In this document: in pieces, positions 63,421 through 64,000 of the stretch
Numbering within the stretch: position 1 is the stretch's first letter
Layout of the letters: every line of letters begins with the position of its first letter
Source of the DNA: Psychrobacter sp. I-STPA6b
Lineage (GTDB): Bacteria > Pseudomonadota > Gammaproteobacteria > Pseudomonadales > Moraxellaceae
NCBI RefSeq assembly: GCF_020662265.1
Contig: NZ_VEWM01000017.1
Location: forward strand, 1 to 64,000
Length of the DNA stretch: 64,000 nucleotides
Reading direction: 5' to 3'
The notes under the pieces: model-generated
The model's database searches: none
What the model was told of the DNA's origin: nothing
The model's input: the letters and a program-made list of their open reading frames with translations, nothing else
Translations under genes and position numbers: made by a program

Positions 63421-64000
63421 TTAGTTAAAGAATCGTATCAATCCATTGAGAAGCAAGTCTTCACGAATATGTAAAGGGTGGTCAATATGTTGTGCTAGGA
63501 TAGATGCATCACCCCCTGTCATAATCAGCTCAAAGTTAGGATGACGACGGCTGATTTCATTTACTGCACCAACAATTGATAATAAGATTCCACGATGAAC
63601 AGCATCGGCAGTGGTTGTGCCTTGGGCGATGCTATCAAATGTACCGTTTGAGATACTGATTTGTTTTGTGCCAGAAAATAGGGCTTCTCGTTGTAGATAA
63701 ATATTAGGGAAGATATATCCACCCAGATGGTGTGCATGGTCAACCAAGTCAATAGTGACTGCAGTGCCACAGCCGATGACACATTGACGTTTTTTGCTAT
63801 CAACAGCCCCTAAAAGCTGTAGCCAGCGATCTACACCAAGTTGACTTGGCTCATAGTCACTTTTGAGTAAGCTATGATTGGCATCAACATGTACAAACTT
63901 AAATGGAATAGATAAATGGCTTAGTGATTCTGCAATTTGTGTATTAATCTGCTCACCGAGAACAGAAGAAATGCCAATAAAAGCAGGGGCTAATTGTTGG
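63421..64000 (-). CDS. coaX: type III pantothenate kinase (partial, N-terminus outside the window)
   Basis: The frame is open from the right edge to the stop at 63421 and gives the C-terminal 192 residues; about 50-60 N-terminal residues lie beyond 64000. CoaX phosphorylates pantothenate in the first step of CoA synthesis. Visible motifs: LGVDRWLQLLGAV, QCVIGCGTAVTIDLVDHAHH, LGGYIFPNI, the TADAVHRGILLS segment and LIMTGGDAS. The TTG inside IDLVD is not a start; the reading frame continues upstream through QINTQIAESLSHLS. Same strand as the hydratase gene 54 bp downstream. Confidence 0.93.
   Translation of the reverse strand, partial: QQLAPAFIGISSVLGEQINTQIAESLSHLSIPFKFVHVDANHSLLKSDYEPSQLGVDRWLQLLGAVDSKKRQCVIGCGTAVTIDLVDHAHHLGGYIFPNIYLQREALFSGTKQISISNGTFDSIAQGTTTADAVHRGILLSIVGAVNEISRRHPNFELIMTGGDASILAQHIDHPLHIREDLLLNGLIRFFN

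Overview
The window is a contiguous stretch of an AT-rich gammaproteobacterial chromosome. The 16S sequence, the overall gene content (DUF2788, CmoA/CmoB, a SpoT with a degenerate synthetase domain, an ETF-QO) and the codon use all point to Moraxellaceae, closest in feel to Moraxella/Psychrobacter. No plasmid, complete prophage, intact insertion sequence or CRISPR array is visible.

Layout. 0-5.7 kb: a complete rRNA operon (tandem promoters, 16S, tRNA-Ile, tRNA-Ala, 23S, 5S, terminator). 5.9-16.6 kb: a nucleotidase, two conserved unknowns, a small fragment beside a Fur-like box, ETF-ubiquinone oxidoreductase, a two-gene sodium/solute symporter, glutamate racemase and two poorly known proteins. 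16.7-23.2 kb: an MltB-type transglycosylase, a four-LysM lipoprotein in unusually long AT-rich spacers, and a NarL-type regulator with a multi-pass hybrid histidine kinase. 23.3-32.3 kb: an accessory-looking block rich in methyltransferases (LCM-type with a Fur-like box, MRD-type, Tpm, CmoA, CmoB), a truncated macrodomain gene, MsrA, two toxin-antitoxin modules (MntA-HepT and FitAB-like) and an SDR/HxlR divergent pair. cmoA and cmoB are separated by the FitAB and SDR/HxlR genes.

32.4-35.8 kb: DUF2788, argS and an FtsN-like SPOR protein. 36.1-41.8 kb: a second accessory block, holding unrecognised proteins of 202, 497, 292 and 99 aa, a UPF0227-type hydrolase and a C5 cytosine methyltransferase with no restriction enzyme next to it. 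41.9-49.2 kb: priA, ridA, spoT, rpoZ and gmk on the minus strand, broken by a 1-kb spacer with a MITE-like repeat and several stem-loops. 49.3-58.3 kb: ispH, a solute-binding lipoprotein, htpG behind a sigma-32 type promoter, a membrane-anchored C13 (legumain-like) peptidase, rpe, small membrane proteins, and rpmB-rpmG. 58.4-64 kb: a Big_1-type adhesin-like lipoprotein, purU, a 2-keto-4-pentenoate hydratase homologue, and coaX running off the right edge.

Most housekeeping genes are bounded by clear intrinsic terminators, many of them bidirectional between convergent genes. The most interesting parts are the methyltransferase/TA block (23.3-32.3 kb), the unknown-rich block (36.1-41.8 kb), the structured spacer at 47.1-48.0 kb, and the SpoT protein. 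No item here can be claimed as a proven new system from sequence reading alone.
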